In this document: positions 9,495 through 18,738 of the stretch, one piece after another
How the letters are laid out: every line of letters begins with the position of its first letter
Position numbering within the stretch: position 1 is the first letter of the stretch
Notes under the pieces: generated by a model
What the model was told of the DNA's origin: nothing
The model's database searches: none
Seen by the model: only the letters and a program-made list of their open reading frames with translations
Position numbers and translations under genes: made by a program
Assembly (NCBI RefSeq): GCF_009689005.1
Contig: NZ_AP021879.1
Coordinates: forward strand, 1,736,001 to 1,800,000
DNA: 64,000 nucleotides
Direction of reading: 5' to 3'
Origin: Desulfosarcina ovata subsp. ovata
GTDB taxonomy: Bacteria; Desulfobacterota; Desulfobacteria; Desulfobacterales; Desulfosarcinaceae

Positions 9495-10254
9495 TCAGCT
9501 GCTCCATCAACGCAAAATAGTCGATACCGGCTGCCCGAAACCCCTCCCGGCCATATTTCATATTGGCCTCCAGGAGGGTGTATTGTCCGTCATGGCAGCA
9601 GATGTCCAATCCAACGTCGTCCCACCGGCACACGGTGGCCGTCTCGAGGGCCAGGTCCAGGGCGGCCTGGGGGACCGGGTCGAGACTGACCCGCCCGCCC
9701 CGGGCCACATTGGTGCGAAATTCTCCCGCACTGGCGATGCGCCAGTAGGCGTGCACCACCCGCCCGCCGATCACCACCGCGCGGATATCCCGGTCCATGG
9801 GCAGGAACTCCTGGATATAGACCACATGCCGGTCACGGGTGTAAGCATCCAGTTCGGCATCGTTGCGGATCAGGAACACACCCCGCCCCATGGCGGACCC
9901 CCGCGGCTCCTTGGCGATCAGCGGAAGTGAAAAATAGTCCCGTATCCGGCCCCGCTGCCGTTTCCCGAAGAAAACGCGTGTACGAAGATGGGGCAAGCCG
10001 GCCAGTTGAAACAGGGCGCTTTGTTTGATCTTGTCCTGAACACACTTGTAGGTATGGTAGCTGGGAAAGGTGGCTTTGCCCAACGTATCGAACAGTTCCG
10101 CGTAAAACGCCGTGGGGTAATAAATTTTATCGGCGCTGCGGATCAGGTGCCTCTCCTGTTCACCGTAATCACAGAAATTGGGATGCACCCCGATGGTAAG
10201 GACATTGCGGCAGGCACGCAACCGCGCCTCCAGGGCCAAAACCTGCCGCGCCAC
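9475..10254 (-). CDS. ATP-grasp family protein (RimK/glutathione-synthetase-like)
   Basis: 259 residues from a GTG at 10254. Motifs seen are PLIAKEPRGSAMGRGVFLI (ATP-binding loop), YIQEFLPMDRDIRAVVIG (metal-binding arginine and aspartate region), and GLDICCHDGQYTLLEANMKYG, the catalytic E-x-N close of the ATP-grasp fold. It probably ligates an amino acid or carboxylate to an amine or thiol, but no substrate can be assigned. The start was chosen because the mrp stop (10256-10258) is one base before this GTG; an in-frame ATG at 10374 would overlap mrp by about 120 nt. Its steady company with mrp and dgt is noted but unexplained. Confidence 0.8.
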   Translation of the reverse strand: MARQVLALEARLRACRNVLTIGVHPNFCDYGEQERHLIRSADKIYYPTAFYAELFDTLGKATFPSYHTYKCVQDKIKQSALFQLAGLPHLRTRVFFGKRQRGRIRDYFSLPLIAKEPRGSAMGRGVFLIRNDAELDAYTRDRHVVYIQEFLPMDRDIRAVVIGGRVVHAYWRIASAGEFRTNVARGGRVSLDPVPQAALDLALETATVCRWDDVGLDICCHDGQYTLLEANMKYGREGFRAAGIDYFALMEQLIDNGEI

Positions 10255-10255
10255 G

Positions 10256-11107
10256 TTAGAGTCTGCCGATAACGGCCTGAACCACCGTCTCCAGTGCCGC
10301 CACAAAGGGTCCGCTTTGACCGGCGGCGGCAATCGGAGCGCCCTGGTCACACGATTTGACCACTTCGGGATCAAAGGGCAACGTGCCCAGGAAAGTCACG
10401 CCCATAGCCTCGGCCGTCAGGCGTCCCCCCTGGCTTTTAAACAGCTCAACGGTTTTCCCGCAGCAGGGACAGGCGAACGGCCCCATGTTCTCCACCAACC
10501 CGACCAGTTCAAGGTTGACGGCCCGGCAAAAATTGATCGATTTGCGGACATCGGCCAAGGCGACATCCTGGGGGGTGGTGACAATCAGGGCCTTGGCGCC
10601 GGTGATGGTCTGGGCGACACTCAAGGGCTCATCCCCGGTACCCGGCGGTGAGTCGACGATGAGAAAATCCAGCGCGTCCCAGAAAACGTCACCGATAAAC
10701 TGACGAATGATACCGGTCTTCGCCGGTCCTCGCCAGATGACGGCCTGATCGGGATCCTTCATCAGAGACTGCATGGAAACGACTTTCAAATTCTCGTTCA
10801 CCTTCTTGGGAACCACCTGCTGTGTCTCCTGGCTCACCTCCAGAAGTCCGTTGATGCCGACCATGCCGGCAATGCTGGGGCCGTGCAGATCCACATCCAT
10901 CAAGCCGGTCGAAAATCCCTTGGCGGCCAGGGCCACGGCCAGATTGGTGGCAAAGCTGGATTTGCCCACCCCACCCTTACCGCTCATGACGATCAGTTTG
11001 TGCTTGATTTTTGAAAGGGCGTTCTCGATATTCTGGTCCTGCGGGTCAGGCGCTTGCGGGCTTTTGCCGCCACCGCCGCCTTCATTGCTATCTGAGTGAT
11101 CATGCAT
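10256..11107 (-). CDS. mrp: Mrp/NBP35 family Fe-S carrier ATPase
   Basis: 283 residues. The deviant Walker A MSGKGGVGKSSFATN lies near residue 41, followed by a DVDLHGPS switch and FLIVDSPPGTGDEPL. A CPCCG motif near residue 205 is the conserved CxxC that bridges a labile 4Fe-4S cluster in the dimer. The family (ApbC/Mrp/Ind1) carries clusters to apo-proteins in the cytoplasm. It starts 33 nt after the LolB-like gene and runs directly into the ATP-grasp gene. The N-terminal Gly-rich acidic segment is short, with no MetG-like N-terminal domain. Confidence 0.93.
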   Translation of the reverse strand: MHDHSDSNEGGGGGKSPQAPDPQDQNIENALSKIKHKLIVMSGKGGVGKSSFATNLAVALAAKGFSTGLMDVDLHGPSIAGMVGINGLLEVSQETQQVVPKKVNENLKVVSMQSLMKDPDQAVIWRGPAKTGIIRQFIGDVFWDALDFLIVDSPPGTGDEPLSVAQTITGAKALIVTTPQDVALADVRKSINFCRAVNLELVGLVENMGPFACPCCGKTVELFKSQGGRLTAEAMGVTFLGTLPFDPEVVKSCDQGAPIAAAGQSGPFVAALETVVQAVIGRL

Positions 11108-11140
11108 AAGATGGCCTTTCCTTAATATTGAAAAATCGAT

Positions 11141-11956
11141 TCAAAACGGGGGTGGGGCCAGTGTAAAGAGACCATCGGCCATGGGCGCATTGGCCACATA
11201 CCGTTCAAGCCCAACCGTTACCCGTTGACCGGTCTCCTTAGAAAGTTCAAGCTGTCGGGGCAAGGCAAAACCGTCGACCACCTGCCAACCGGAAACCACC
11301 AGCGTATAAACCGGTTTGCCGCCAGTGTCAAACCAGACCGATTGCCTCGGCTGGCTGTCGGTGTCAAGGGTAATCCGCTGGCGGACCCGCCCGCGTCGGT
11401 CAATTAGATCCAGCTGGCTACCCGAATCCGTCCCGATGGAACTGCGCCTGGCCGCACACCCGGCTTCGAGGGGTAGACGCCCGACCATCAGTTCGAGCAG
11501 CTCCACCACGCTGACATCCAGGCCGACAATCCGGCGCAGACTTCCCTGACCAAGCGTTTTCTTGCGATATTCCTGTGAGGCGTGCTGAACGACAAACAGG
11601 TGCTCACCATTACTGGCCAGGGTTGCGGATGATCCCCCGAAAGGTGAAAAAAGGTCGATTCTCAGCCGGTCAGGAATCTGGCCGGCCACGGCCGCACGAA
11701 ACGATTGGGCCGGTTGGTGGGGTGTCTTCACCGTCAGCCGGCCAACACATTTGAATTGAGACAGGCCGCTGTTGGCGTGCTTCAGTTGCGCCAGTACGGC
11801 CTCGGATTCCGGATCGGTAGGAACGGTTGCCGGCCGCAACCCGGCGCAACCACCGGTCAACCCGATAACCAGCAACCCAAGCAGTACCGTCCGCAGCCAG
11901 GCAATCAACCAGCGATGAGCGGTAGTCGTCAGACAGTCGGCAGCGTTGATCATCAT
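11141..11956 (-). CDS. LolB-like outer-membrane lipoprotein
   Basis: 271 residues. An N-terminal hydrophobic segment ends in the lipobox LTGGC (near residue 38), so the mature protein should be lipidated. The rest resembles the LolA/LolB beta fold (FKCVGRLTVKTP, RIDLFSPFGG, QEYRKKTLGQGSL, KPVYTLVVSGWQVVDGFALPRQLEL). LolB accepts lipoproteins from LolA and inserts them in the outer membrane; assignment here is by fold-level resemblance only. It overlaps the upstream TPR gene by 4 nt (ATGA), so both are probably made together. Confidence 0.7.
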   Translation of the reverse strand: MMINAADCLTTTAHRWLIAWLRTVLLGLLVIGLTGGCAGLRPATVPTDPESEAVLAQLKHANSGLSQFKCVGRLTVKTPHQPAQSFRAAVAGQIPDRLRIDLFSPFGGSSATLASNGEHLFVVQHASQEYRKKTLGQGSLRRIVGLDVSVVELLELMVGRLPLEAGCAARRSSIGTDSGSQLDLIDRRGRVRQRITLDTDSQPRQSVWFDTGGKPVYTLVVSGWQVVDGFALPRQLELSKETGQRVTVGLERYVANAPMADGLFTLAPPPF

Positions 11957-13674
11957 CGTGTCAACAATTGGATTTTCTCTTCGACCGCCGCTTTATCGGT
12001 GTGGCCGTTTTTAATGGACCGCCGGTAACTGTCAAGGGCCTTCTCGGTCATACCGAGCCGTGCATAGACGTCGCCAAGATGCTCGCGGACGATGGGATCA
12101 TCGGGGACCAGGCTGACCGCCTGCTCCAAAAGTGGCAATGCCTTTTCATATTCTCCGCGCTGATAGTAAACCCAGGCCAGGCTGTCGGTAATATAACCAT
12201 CCCCGGGCTTATGTTCCAATGCTTTACGGATCAACTGTTCGGCTTCATCCAGATTGACCCCCATATCCGCGTAGGTGTAGCCCAAATAGTTGAGGGCGTT
12301 GGCGTTATCCGGATCATAGCGGATCACCTGTTTCATGGTCTCGATGGAGGCATCCTTCTTGCCCCATTTGTCATACACCACTCCCAACCGAAAATAGAGC
12401 CGGGGGTTTTTAGGGGCGATGGCAAGGCCCGCTTGGAGGGCCTTTTCGGCGTCTACGTAATCTTCGGTCTGCTCATAAAAAGACCCCAGATAGAGACGAA
12501 ATTCCGGATTTTGTGGATCCTTGGCAATCGTTTGCTGAATAAAATCTATCGCTTTGTCGAGTTGCTCCATCTCCTGGTAAAGCAAGGCGGCATGAACCGC
12601 CGCGTTCCTGAAAAAATGCGATCCCGGCGCCACGCTGCGCAATTGTTCGATGGCCAACTGTTTTTCACCGGTCCCATCCAGGGCCACCCCCGCCAGATAG
12701 TGCAAGTCCGAATTTTCCGGAACGGCCTTGAGCATTCCGCGAATGATCACCGCGGCGGCTTCATATTCCCGGGTATCCAGGTAAAGCCGCACCAGCATCC
12801 GGATCACCTCTTCATCTTCTAGGCTCATGCGCCCCAGTTCGGCAAACTGTTTGGCAGCGGTTTTTTTCATTCCCTGGCGGTGCCGCACCCATCCAAGGGC
12901 CATCATGGCCTGAATGCTGCCGGGGTTTTGTTTCAAAATGTCCTGGTAAATGGCAGCCGCCTGACGGTAGTGCCGATCGGCTTCGTAGAGCGCGCCCAGT
13001 TCAAAACGGGATTCGACAAGTTGCGGTTCAAGCAGCAGGGTTTTCTCAAAGTACGCCCTGGCTGTTTTGCTGTCACCGTTAATGGCACTGATCCGCCCCA
13101 GAAAAAAATATCCCGCATATGAACCCGGAAAGTGGGTGACCAGTTGCTGGTAGACCTTTTGTGCCTGATCCCATTGTTCTTGGTCCATGTACATACCGCC
13201 CAACATCAGATAGATGTTTTCCTGGTCAGGATCGAGGGCGATCACGCGCGAAAATGCGTTGATGGCGTGGACCGGTTCATCAATGTTCTGGTAAATCCGG
13301 CCGATCAGAATCAAGGCGTCGACATCTTCGGGATGGCTGGCGAGAATCTCTTCCAGAACGGCAATGGCGGCCTGGGGATTTTTCTTCAAAAGCCACATCC
13401 CGGCAAGCTCACGCTTCAGGTAGGCCGAGTCGGGATCGGATTCAAGAGCCTGACGGACTAGGCTGATGGCTTGATCAACATCGCCTTTTTTAAGGCTGAG
13501 ATGAGCCTTTGCAAACAGGTAGTAGGCATTGACCGGGGGCGAATAGGCCGGTGATGCCAACGGGCCCGGGCCGCGGTCCCCATGACCAATCAAGCCGCAG
13601 GCACTGAAAAACATTATCCAGAGCATTATAACAACAAACTTAACGTACCATTTTATCATTTTATAGGCTTTCAC
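11953..13674 (-). CDS. tetratricopeptide-repeat lipoprotein
   Basis: 573 residues. The signal peptide ends at FFSACGLIG, a lipobox-like site. Residues about 50-565 are an almost continuous TPR array of at least 13 repeats, each with the W/Y-G-Y-A-P spacing (for example DALILIGRIYQNIDEPVHAINAFSRVIALDPD). Such superhelices hold protein partners; here probably an envelope scaffold. It overlaps the LolB-like lipoprotein gene by 4 nt and follows the rpoH-like gene by 64 nt. Partner unknown. An ATG five codons in is an alternative start. Confidence 0.85.
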   Translation of the reverse strand: MKAYKMIKWYVKFVVIMLWIMFFSACGLIGHGDRGPGPLASPAYSPPVNAYYLFAKAHLSLKKGDVDQAISLVRQALESDPDSAYLKRELAGMWLLKKNPQAAIAVLEEILASHPEDVDALILIGRIYQNIDEPVHAINAFSRVIALDPDQENIYLMLGGMYMDQEQWDQAQKVYQQLVTHFPGSYAGYFFLGRISAINGDSKTARAYFEKTLLLEPQLVESRFELGALYEADRHYRQAAAIYQDILKQNPGSIQAMMALGWVRHRQGMKKTAAKQFAELGRMSLEDEEVIRMLVRLYLDTREYEAAAVIIRGMLKAVPENSDLHYLAGVALDGTGEKQLAIEQLRSVAPGSHFFRNAAVHAALLYQEMEQLDKAIDFIQQTIAKDPQNPEFRLYLGSFYEQTEDYVDAEKALQAGLAIAPKNPRLYFRLGVVYDKWGKKDASIETMKQVIRYDPDNANALNYLGYTYADMGVNLDEAEQLIRKALEHKPGDGYITDSLAWVYYQRGEYEKALPLLEQAVSLVPDDPIVREHLGDVYARLGMTEKALDSYRRSIKNGHTDKAAVEEKIQLLTR

Positions 13675-13738
13675 TACAAAGATGGATACATCAGCAGGCC
13701 GTTTGCCTCACCATTGGCAACGGTGACAGGCGGGATAG

Positions 13739-14683
13739 TCAGGAGACATCTTCCGTATAGGTTTCAAAGTCAGGAATTTCTTTTTTAAAGTAGTCGCGCA
13801 TTTTTTTGACCACATTTTTCTCGACCTGCCGCACACGCTCACGGGATATGCCGTATTTATCCCCGATCTCCTGTAGGGTGACCGGCGTATCGGAGAAAAT
13901 CCGTTTATCAAAAATCTCCAATTCCCGGTCTGTCATCTGTTTTCTGAATTCAGCAATTTTTTCGTGAAGCAGGGATTCCATCTCCTTTTTTGCCACCGTC
14001 TCCTCGGCCGAATCGGATTCCGTACTCATAAACTCAATCCGTTCCGTGTCCGAATCTTCTTTGAGGGGGGCATCCAGGGAGATATCCCACCCGTCCAGGC
14101 GCTGATCCATGTCCACGATTTCCCGCTCGGAAACGCCCAGCCGCTGAGAGAGCAGTTTGGGTTTTGGATCAAATCCCTGTTCGATAAGTTTCTGCTTCTC
14201 TTTTTTCAGCTTGAAAAAAAGCTTGCGTTGTCCCTGAGTGGTTCCGATCTTTACCAGACGCCAGTTATCCATGATGAATTTAAGGATATATGCTTTAATC
14301 CAAAAAGAGGCATAATAGGAAAATTTGACGTTTTTATAGGGATCGAATTTTTTCACGGCCTGCATCAGACCAATATTGCCTTCCTGAATCAAATCCAGCA
14401 GATTCTGCATCCAGACCCGCTGAAATTCTAAGGCGATCTTCACCACCAGGCGCAAATTGGAGGTAACCAGACGGTAGGCCGCGTCCTGGTCCCCCTGTTC
14501 CTGGACCCGTTTTCCAAGGGAAACCTCTTCCTCACGGGTCAGCAGGTTGTATCGACTGATTTCCGACAAATAGCGCTGAAGGGGATCGTATTTGACAACG
14601 GATTTCTCACTTTGTGTTCCGCCGCTGCCTGTACCCGTCCGTTTTTCTTTTTTGTCCGTTGATTGCTTCTTTTCCGTCTTCAT
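13739..14683 (-). CDS. rpoH: RNA polymerase sigma factor, RpoH (sigma-32) type
   Basis: 314 residues. Region 1.2 is PLQRYLSEISRYNLLTREEE, region 2 contains RLVVKIALEFQR, DLIQEGNIGLMQAVKKFDP and FSYYASFWIKAYILKFIMDNW, and region 4 carries TLQEIGDKYGISRERVRQVE. The segment QRKLFFKLK matches the RpoH box (QRKLFFNLR-like) that distinguishes heat-shock sigma factors from RpoD and RpoS. It should direct RNA polymerase to stress promoters. The N-terminus is Lys/Thr-rich and 45 residues longer than in E. coli. It heads the TPR/LolB/mrp gene string. Confidence 0.9.
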   Translation of the reverse strand: MKTEKKQSTDKKEKRTGTGSGGTQSEKSVVKYDPLQRYLSEISRYNLLTREEEVSLGKRVQEQGDQDAAYRLVTSNLRLVVKIALEFQRVWMQNLLDLIQEGNIGLMQAVKKFDPYKNVKFSYYASFWIKAYILKFIMDNWRLVKIGTTQGQRKLFFKLKKEKQKLIEQGFDPKPKLLSQRLGVSEREIVDMDQRLDGWDISLDAPLKEDSDTERIEFMSTESDSAEETVAKKEMESLLHEKIAEFRKQMTDRELEIFDKRIFSDTPVTLQEIGDKYGISRERVRQVEKNVVKKMRDYFKKEIPDFETYTEDVS

Positions 14684-14802
14684 TCCCCTACCCGGGATCT
14701 TTCAATGTCCATCGGCTATTCATGCGATTCGACCCGTCCAAACGGCCTGTTTTTCATATGGACATTTCGGTGTCATTGTGTTACGGATGCCTTCTTTTAA
14801 AA

Positions 14803-14879
<77 letters not shown>

Positions 14880-14888
14880 TTTCGGGTA

Positions 14889-14912
14889 AGGAGGCTCAAC
14901 GCCTCCTTTTTT
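14889..14912 (+). terminator. terminator after tRNA-Arg
   Basis: AGGAGGC (14889-14895), loop TCAAC, GCCTCCT (14901-14907), then a run of T to 14912. It lies 10 nt after the tRNA. Confidence 0.85.
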
Positions 14913-15029
14913 ATAACCGGCCACACCCATCCGTCCTCTCATCAAAGTTTATCAACATAACATATCCGAACACCATTTGAAAAATGATAATTGCCGCTTC
15001 CTGGCAAGTGATTTTAATCGGACCGGAAT

Positions 15030-15160
15030 ATTATAAAACGGATCAACGGATTTATCGTCCCAGGCATGGCCGACCGTCGACGTTTCCAGCCATCGGGACG
15101 GGCCTTGTTCTGAAACAGATATGCCGGACATCGAAATGTCCGGCATAAGGCATTTTTTTT
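15030..15160 (+). ncRNA. candidate small RNA ending in a strong hairpin
   Basis: This stretch has no coding frame but is structured. CGTCCC (15056-15061) pairs with GGGACG (15095-15100) around ATGGC/GCCAT (15066-15070, 15089-15093). A perfect 11-bp hairpin follows, TATGCCGGACA (15120-15130) with TGTCCGGCATA (15137-15147), and eight T at 15153-15160. A TATTAT at 15029-15034 could be a -10 box but no good -35 is seen. The hairpin could instead be only a terminator for the receiver gene on the other strand, though its T-run lies on the plus-strand side. Confidence 0.3.
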
Positions 15161-15280
15161 AAAGGGGAGCCTGACGATCGGTGGAAGACGGCAGCGCCAT
15201 CCAAGTAAAAACAGGTAAACAAAGCAGGTGACAATCCATGACCCGGCGCAAGACCGGGTGCGGCAATCCTGGCAGCAGAC

Positions 15281-15661
15281 TTATTCGACAGGCCTGAGCT
15301 TTAAAATATTTTTGGCCCGTTCGATCAACTGCTCGCCTTTGAAAGGTTTAACGATGTAGTCTTTTACCCCCATTTTCACAATCTGCATGACATTCTCTTT
15401 TCCCGACTCTGCCGTAAGCATGATCACGGGGATATCCTTCAATGCATTTTCCGCCTTGAGTTTACCCAGCATTTCGATACCGGTCATCACCGGCATGGTA
15501 ATATCAAGGATGATCAAATCAGGCTGTTCTTTGGCGGCAATGGCCAGGCCTTCCACCCCGTTTTCGCCTTCAAAAAGTTCACAGTTGTATGGTTTAAAGG
15601 CCTTCTTGACGATCATCCGAATGGTCTTACTGTCATCAACCGTAAGGATCTTGTACGCCAT
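15281..15661 (-). CDS. single-domain response regulator (CheY-like)
   Basis: 126 residues, one receiver domain and nothing else. The acidic pocket is VDDSKT (residues about 7-12), the phospho-acceptor aspartate is in LIILDITMPVMTG, the Thr switch in VIMLTAESG and the lysine in YIVKPFKGEQL. It would act by protein-protein contact. ATG 15661 has GGAGGT upstream. The HDOD and PilZ genes lie 160 nt upstream on the same strand, which suggests a motility or surface-signalling circuit, but the cognate kinase is not identified. Confidence 0.92.
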   Translation of the reverse strand: MAYKILTVDDSKTIRMIVKKAFKPYNCELFEGENGVEGLAIAAKEQPDLIILDITMPVMTGIEMLGKLKAENALKDIPVIMLTAESGKENVMQIVKMGVKDYIVKPFKGEQLIERAKNILKLRPVE

Positions 15662-15820
15662 CACTTACCTCCGGAATTAATGGTAATGGGTTTGAATTGT
15701 TTTTGATTCTGTAGTATCGGTTTTCGCATGGGTTTCTTTAGCAGATTCTTGGAGAAAAGCAAAAACGGGCAGGCGGAATCAATCTAAAAACTCGATTTAA
15801 ATACTGTTTTGGTCCAGCGC

Positions 15821-16708
15821 TCATCCCGCCAGAAAAAGCGTGCGGACATGTTCCATTTTCTCACTGAATTCGCCAATCACCCCATTGATCACCGTTTCAT
15901 TGAGCCCTAACGAATGAGCGATGCGTTCATCCTCTTCATAGGACGAATCATCCACCCCCGGGGATATTTTCATTTTGCGGCAAATGGCGTCGGCCAGATG
16001 GACAATCGAAGCCTCCGTAAAACAGCCGTCAGCCTGAAGCGGGGTGTGATAATATCGGATGATACACTGAAGCAGGGGCGGAAAGTGCCACCGTTTGGCC
16101 ACCATGGCGCCCACTTGGGCGTGGTCAACCCCAAGGACCTGTCGTTCAGCAGCCATGAAGGAGATATGCTGGGTCTCGACCCGCTCCATGATCTGCGGCA
16201 TGGCCGACTTGACGTGCTGGTCAATCACCACCTTGCCGATATCTCGCAGCAATGCGCCGGTAAATGTCAGACCGGTCGATTTGAAGCCTTTTTTCTCGGA
16301 CAGCGCATTGGCCAATATGGCCGCGCAGATCGCACTTTCCCACAATGCACCGCGATCCAGCCCATAACCGCTGTGCGACCCTTTGAAGGTGTCCGCACAA
16401 CTGACCAGGAGGATCAGATCGACCACCTGTGTCATCCCCAGATAAACAATGGCCTGCTTGGCATCCCCAATTTTTCCCGGCAACCCGAAATAGGCGGAGT
16501 TGGCCAGCTTCAGAAGATTGGCGGTCAATGCCGGTTCATGTCGGATGATGTCAGCCAGATCGGACATGCCGCAACCGGAGTCGTCCAGCAGGGAAAGCAC
16601 TTTACCGGCGACATCGGATACCGGTCTAAGCTGGTCGAGCTCTTCAATGATGGAGGGTATCGTCGTCATCAATTCGCTTTCGTGGTCAGTTTTGGTTCTT
16701 TCATTCAA
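15821..16708 (-). CDS. HDOD domain protein
   Basis: 295 residues dominated by an HDOD domain (about residues 18-215; motifs LLKLANSAYFGLPGKIGDAKQAIVYLG and GLTFTGALLRDIGKVVID). HDOD proteins are HD-superfamily relatives usually lacking the full catalytic HD set and act as signalling adaptors with CheY-like and c-di-GMP proteins. The frame opens at a TTG overlapping the PilZ stop (TTGA), which suggests coupling; an ATG 13 codons later (16669) is the alternative start. Neither has an obvious ribosome site. Confidence 0.85.
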   Translation of the reverse strand: MNERTKTDHESELMTTIPSIIEELDQLRPVSDVAGKVLSLLDDSGCGMSDLADIIRHEPALTANLLKLANSAYFGLPGKIGDAKQAIVYLGMTQVVDLILLVSCADTFKGSHSGYGLDRGALWESAICAAILANALSEKKGFKSTGLTFTGALLRDIGKVVIDQHVKSAMPQIMERVETQHISFMAAERQVLGVDHAQVGAMVAKRWHFPPLLQCIIRYYHTPLQADGCFTEASIVHLADAICRKMKISPGVDDSSYEEDERIAHSLGLNETVINGVIGEFSEKMEHVRTLFLAG

Positions 16709-17127
16709 CCGACATGAAATGCCATCAACGCCTGCAGCTGATCTTTCTGCTTCGTATTGAGCCCTTTGAAACGAAGTGCATTGGTTCTCATAGCAGATTT
16801 TTTTTGACTGCCCTCAGGGAAACGGCACACAGGAACGGCTGCATAAGGAATGTTGTGCAGATAGATGCCTTGCTCAGTCATTAAAAGGTCAAGCTGCACA
16901 CGTTCCATATCGTCATGCCAGTCAAAAGTGCCGTTAAATGAAAGCCCCCCGAGACTGAGATCGGCCACCTCGCCGATCATATCCGATTCCGATTTGTACA
17001 GGACCATGGCGATCTCACCAATGCTCATCTTTTCATGATTAAGCAAGCGTCCCCGTATATCGCTTCTCAAAATGGCCAGCGTGCCATGGGGCATGACATA
17101 CCGCTTGTGTTTCCGACGTTCGATCAT
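16705..17127 (-). CDS. PilZ-domain protein
   Basis: 140 residues. The N-terminal RRKHKRY (near residue 4) is the RxxxR-type c-di-GMP-binding arginine cluster, and VADLSLGGLSFNG (about 55-67) is the DxSxxG motif of PilZ. The protein therefore probably binds c-di-GMP. It immediately precedes the HDOD gene with a 4-nt overlap, and the two with the receiver gene look like one operon. Confidence 0.85.
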   Translation of the reverse strand: MIERRKHKRYVMPHGTLAILRSDIRGRLLNHEKMSIGEIAMVLYKSESDMIGEVADLSLGGLSFNGTFDWHDDMERVQLDLLMTEQGIYLHNIPYAAVPVCRFPEGSQKKSAMRTNALRFKGLNTKQKDQLQALMAFHVG

Positions 17128-17478
17128 TAATCTCTCCCATTCGCTGGTTGCATATCCGGTTGGAACAGAAGGGTGCCGTCATAAACACACCGCAATTGTT
17201 TTGCCATATCAACAGAATTTCGTTGATTCTTTGCCAACGAACGCCTCGTCGCCGATCATCAGATCAGCCTCGGATAACCGATAACCGTTGAGGAAGACAA
17301 TCAATTTTTCTATTTCAGAACACTTCTAATTTGTCAGCCGCCACGCACAACATGGGGGTAGTGTGAAGAAACAGCATCCGTCTGCGATAGTAACAAAAAA
17401 TTGGCAGGGGCGACGGTTTTTTGATATCCGGGTGGATGCCCATAACGGCAACACAACCCATTCATCATTGGCCCATTT
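17128..17478. other. intergenic gap, no confident gene
   Basis: 351 nt between the PilZ start and the first kinase stop. On the minus strand a 35-codon open stretch ending at the TGA at 17209-17211 reads like protein (EIEKLIVFLNGYRLSEADLM) but has no start with a ribosome site, so it may be a remnant. The promoter of the PilZ-HDOD-receiver genes must lie here; none is clear. Confidence 0.4.
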
Positions 17479-18732
17479 TCAATTCTGGCTGATGGCGATC
17501 AAACGAACATCCAGCGGGGTCGAATCCGTTTCACCGATCTGAAGCTGGGCTTCCCATTCATAATATTCCGGAAGATTTAACCGGACTTCATAACGCCCCG
17601 GGGAGAGGGAAATATCCACAGGGGTATTGCCTTTAAACAATGAGTCCACAAAAACCTGGGCCCCCGTCGGGGTACTGGTAACGCTAAGTGTGGATAACGG
17701 CAACGGTGCAGGTTCGGGTTCGGGTGCTGCTGTGGGTGTGGGTGTGGGCAGGTCGACCGCCGGGCGCCCAGCAGGCGAACGATCCGGTTTCGGTATCACC
17801 ATGTAGCCAATCGCGCCCACGGCCAGGCACAGCAGGGCTGCCAGGGCCACCATTTTCTTCCTGGTGGAGGTGGTTTTCTGCGTAGGCAGGGGTTTCTCCA
17901 AAAAAACGGTCGAATCCCGTGTCATGCACTGCTTCAGCACATCGGACATCGCCGCCCCGGACTGGAAACGCGCCTGCGGTTTTTTGGACAGGCTCTTTAA
18001 AATCAGATCAGCCAGCGCACGGTTGTCAAAATCCCCCACCGCCATGGGGTCCTGGGGGGACTGATGGGTGATGGATTGAAAAATGGCTGCAATGTTGCCA
18101 CCGCCAAATGGCCGCCGGCCGGTGAGCATCTCATAGGCAATCACCCCCAACGCGTAAAGGTCCGTTCGGCCATCGGCCTTTTGCCCCAGCACCTGTTCGG
18201 GCGCCATGTAGACCGGTGTGCCAAGGATATCCCCGGCCTGAGTCTGTTGGGCGGCATCGGGATCTTCGATGCGAGCAATGCCGAAATCGGTCAGTTTGAT
18301 TCGATTTTCCGGGGTGAGGATAATATTGGAGGGCTTGATATCACGATGCGTAATACCCCGGCTGTGGGCGTAGTCCAACGCTTCGGCCACCTGGATGCAC
18401 ATGCCGACCGCCTCGTCCACCGGCAGTGTGCGGTCTTTCATTACCTCGTTCAACGGGCGGCCCTCAAGGTATTCCATGGCAATGTAAATGGTATCGTGAT
18501 CCTGCCCCACGTCATAGACGGTAACGATGCCGGCATGCGAGATACGGCCAATCGCCTTGGCCTCCCTTAAAAACCGGGCCACGAAATCCCGGCTGACCAC
18601 GCGGTCCGGCCGGAGGACCTTCAGGGCCACCATGCGGTCAATCTGTGGGTCATGGGCCTGGTAAACCACCCCCATGGTCCCCCGTCCCAACTCTTTGATA
18701 ATTTCGTAGCGACCGTATTTCATTTTCGACAT
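17479..18732 (-). CDS. Ser/Thr protein kinase with C-terminal PEGA domain
   Basis: 417 residues. Kinase domain about 7-270: G-loop ELGRGTMGVVYQA, lysine 38 in VALKVL, HRDIKPSN with Asp131, TDFG (Asp149) and GTPVYMAPEQ. A membrane helix follows (about 293-313), then a Pro-rich linker and a PEGA domain (about 345-412, TLSVTSTPTGAQVFVDSLFKG), which usually faces the envelope. The kinase is Hanks-type with all catalytic residues. It lies 6 nt after the PP2C phosphatase gene, a kinase-phosphatase pair that would set Ser/Thr phosphorylation together. The nearby FHA proteins are candidate readers. Confidence 0.95.
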   Translation of the reverse strand: MSKMKYGRYEIIKELGRGTMGVVYQAHDPQIDRMVALKVLRPDRVVSRDFVARFLREAKAIGRISHAGIVTVYDVGQDHDTIYIAMEYLEGRPLNEVMKDRTLPVDEAVGMCIQVAEALDYAHSRGITHRDIKPSNIILTPENRIKLTDFGIARIEDPDAAQQTQAGDILGTPVYMAPEQVLGQKADGRTDLYALGVIAYEMLTGRRPFGGGNIAAIFQSITHQSPQDPMAVGDFDNRALADLILKSLSKKPQARFQSGAAMSDVLKQCMTRDSTVFLEKPLPTQKTTSTRKKMVALAALLCLAVGAIGYMVIPKPDRSPAGRPAVDLPTPTPTAAPEPEPAPLPLSTLSVTSTPTGAQVFVDSLFKGNTPVDISLSPGRYEVRLNLPEYYEWEAQLQIGETDSTPLDVRLIAISQN

Positions 18733-18738
18733 GGGGAC

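Noticed and set aside
10255..10374. N-terminal extension of the ATP-grasp gene to ATG 10374
   Set aside because: It would overlap mrp by 120 nt in another frame; the GTG right after the mrp stop fits better.
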